This document shows positions 4,582 to 6,040 of a DNA stretch of 6,040 nucleotides, piece by piece. The notes under the pieces are model-generated. The model had not been told where the DNA came from. It ran no database searches and worked only from the letters and a program-made list of their open reading frames with translations. How positions within the stretch are numbered: the first letter of the stretch is position 1; every line of letters begins with the position of its first letter. The position numbers and the translations under genes were made by a program. Source of the DNA: Phycisphaerae bacterium (GTDB taxonomy: Bacteria > Planctomycetota > Phycisphaerae > UBA1845 > PWPN01); the NCBI GenBank assembly GCA_003557125.1, contig PWPN01000345.1, positions 1 to 6,040 on the forward strand. The letters are read 5' to 3'.

Positions 4582-6040
4582 TCAACGATCTTTGTTCTGG
4601 AGAATGGCCTTGCGCACCTCGGCGAGGAGTTCGTCAACCTTGAAGGGTTTGTAGAGGACGGCTGCGAGCCCTTCCGGCGTGGCACGGATGATGGAATGGC
4701 TCGGATCGTAGCCGAAACCCGTGATGAACATCACCGGGCACTCCGGCCGACGCTCCTTGATGCACTTGAAGACCTCATAACCGTTGGAGCCGGGCATCTT
4801 GATGTCGCTGATCACCAGGTCGTAGGGACGCTGACGGAACATGGCCAGCCCTTCCTGGCCGTCGCGTCCCGTGTCCACGTCGACGCCGTTGACTGCAAGC
4901 ACGTCGCGCACGGTCGTTCGGATGATTTCTTCATCGTCGATGACGAGCACGAGTTTGCCCTGGAGCACGGGATCGATCTCGATCCGTGCGGGCCCGCGGG
5001 CGAGTGGCTCCATCACGGGTTGGCCGACCTGCTTGATGGCTTTGCGGATCAGGTCGACGTTGTCGGCGATGGCCCGGAGGCGGTGCCGCAGATCGTCGTG
5101 CCCGATGTAATCTTCCATGAGCGTCGTCGCGTCGCCGAGAATCTCATTGAGCGGCTCCGCGATCTCGGCCGAAACGTTGTCGGCCAATCGGCCCGTCGTC
5201 GCGTGATGCTCGACGGCGAGCAGATTCAGGATGTGCAGCGAGATCGCGATGTACCGCCCGAAGATCTCGGCGAACGGGCGGTCGTCCTCGTGGAAGGCAG
5301 CCAGCTTGTCCGACTCGATGTTGAACACGCCGATGACCTGGTCATGCAGCATCAACGGCACCGTCAGCGAGGAGCGGGCGTTGTCGATCCCGACCAGGTA
5401 CCGATCGTCGTTGCGGATGTCGGGGCAGATGTAGCTGCGCCCCGTCGAAGCGACGTACCCGCTGATGCCGTTGCCGTCGGGCAGTGCATAAATGTCGATG
5501 TCCTGCCCCTCGGACACCAGGCCGCGGTGCAGGACGAGTTCGAGTCGGCCGCTGCTATGGTCGAGCAGACGGATCGCGATATTGTCGAAATGCAGCAGGT
5601 CGCGCGTGTAGTAAATGATCTTGCGTTCGAGCAGATCGAGGCGTTCGCCCGGATCCATCTGGGCGATCTGCTCTTCGTCGAGCCGGACCATCTCGCGGCC
5701 GGCCTTATCGATCGCGTCGATCTTTTCCTGGAGCCGCCTCGGGCGCGTCACATCCGTGATGACGATCATGAGACGCGTCCGCCCGCAACCCTCAACGATC
5801 GGGGTGAGCCGCGCGTCGAAGTGCTGATCGTTCGCGCAGACGATGCTCCAGGAGCGTGCCCGCTGCGCGAGGGCTTCCTGTCGGCCATCCTCATCCATGC
5901 GCCGACAGCGCTGGACGATCTTTTCCATCACCTGCGGAGTCAGGTTCGCGAACCGCACGTTCGACCAGACCACCGTGCCGTCCAGTTCCATGAGGCAGAC
6001 TGCCTGGCCGAGCTTCTCGAGCAGGCCGGCCAACTGCCGG
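4582..6040 (-). CDS. PAS-GAF-pseudoHisKA-REC signalling protein (5' end outside window)
   Basis: The frame stays open to the right edge; the first possible start in view is only a TTG at 6031-6033, so the real start probably lies beyond 6040. Numbering below counts from that TTG. Residues 1-98 are PAS-like, with GQAVCLMELDGTVVWSN at the start and VITDVTRPRRLQEKI at the exit helix. Residues 128-273 are a GAF domain (FDNIAIRLLD, GISGYVASTGRSYICPDI, SLTVPLMLHDQVIGVFNIES). Residues 282-336 align by eye with a HisKA dimerisation helix, but the phospho-accepting His is Ala289 (SAEIAEPLNEILG against the usual SHEINNPLxxILG), and no HATPase domain follows. Residues 360-480 are a complete receiver: Asp366/Asp367, phospho-acceptor Asp410, Thr438 and Lys462. 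The protein is predicted to be cytoplasmic, sensing small molecules and accepting phosphate from a partner kinase rather than acting as a kinase. It heads a likely operon with the small membrane gene and DUF6807. Confidence 0.9.
   Translation of the reverse strand, partial: RQLAGLLEKLGQAVCLMELDGTVVWSNVRFANLTPQVMEKIVQRCRRMDEDGRQEALAQRARSWSIVCANDQHFDARLTPIVEGCGRTRLMIVITDVTRPRRLQEKIDAIDKAGREMVRLDEEQIAQMDPGERLDLLERKIIYYTRDLLHFDNIAIRLLDHSSGRLELVLHRGLVSEGQDIDIYALPDGNGISGYVASTGRSYICPDIRNDDRYLVGIDNARSSLTVPLMLHDQVIGVFNIESDKLAAFHEDDRPFAEIFGRYIAISLHILNLLAVEHHATTGRLADNVSAEIAEPLNEILGDATTLMEDYIGHDDLRHRLRAIADNVDLIRKAIKQVGQPVMEPLARGPARIEIDPVLQGKLVLVIDDEEIIRTTVRDVLAVNGVDVDTGRDGQEGLAMFRQRPYDLVISDIKMPGSNGYEVFKCIKERRPECPVMFITGFGYDPSHSIIRATPEGLAAVLYKPFKVDELLAEVRKAILQNKDR

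Overview
The window looks like a piece of a GC-rich planctomycete chromosome, most likely from the Phycisphaerae or a relative. That placement is inferred from protein style. The secreted glycosidase-like protein ends in a planctomycete-type dockerin tail (GDFDGDGDVDMDDF followed by a CLTGP-like motif and spaced cysteines). A DUF6807 ('PmoA') protein is present, as is a short intergenic repeat whose reverse strand reads GRDARPT. No phage, CRISPR, transposase, rRNA or tRNA signal was seen.

Layout. Positions 1-79 hold a small dyad and the leader of gene 1. Gene 1 (80-2155, +) is a secreted multidomain GHL10-type glycoside hydrolase-like protein: signal peptide, TIM-barrel-like domain, carboxypeptidase-regulatory-like domain, BACON-like domain and dockerin-like tail. 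Positions 2156-2640 form a 485-base non-coding stretch with several inverted repeats, one spaced direct repeat and a possible promoter. Gene 2 (2644-2937, +) is a single-RRM glycine/arginine-tailed RNA-binding protein, closed by a strong intrinsic terminator (2978-3008). Positions 3043-3129 hold a short repeat plus hairpin element lying between convergent genes.

The rest is on the minus strand and reads from the right edge inward. First is a PAS-GAF-pseudo-HisKA-REC signalling protein whose 5' end lies outside the window (6040-4582). Next, 32 bases on, is a 41-residue single-span membrane protein (4549-4424). Then, 27 bases on, comes a DUF6807 putative lipoprotein or exported protein (4396-3146). 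The tight spacing suggests one transcript of three genes.

Working together: the plus-strand genes look like independent units (an exported carbohydrate-active protein and an RNA chaperone-like RRM protein). The minus-strand trio may link a cytoplasmic phospho-signalling protein to two envelope or exported products, but this link is inferred from gene order alone. The most notable items are the unlisted 41-residue membrane protein, the loss of the phospho-accepting histidine in the kinase-like dimerisation segment fused to an intact receiver, and the structured leader in front of the RRM gene.
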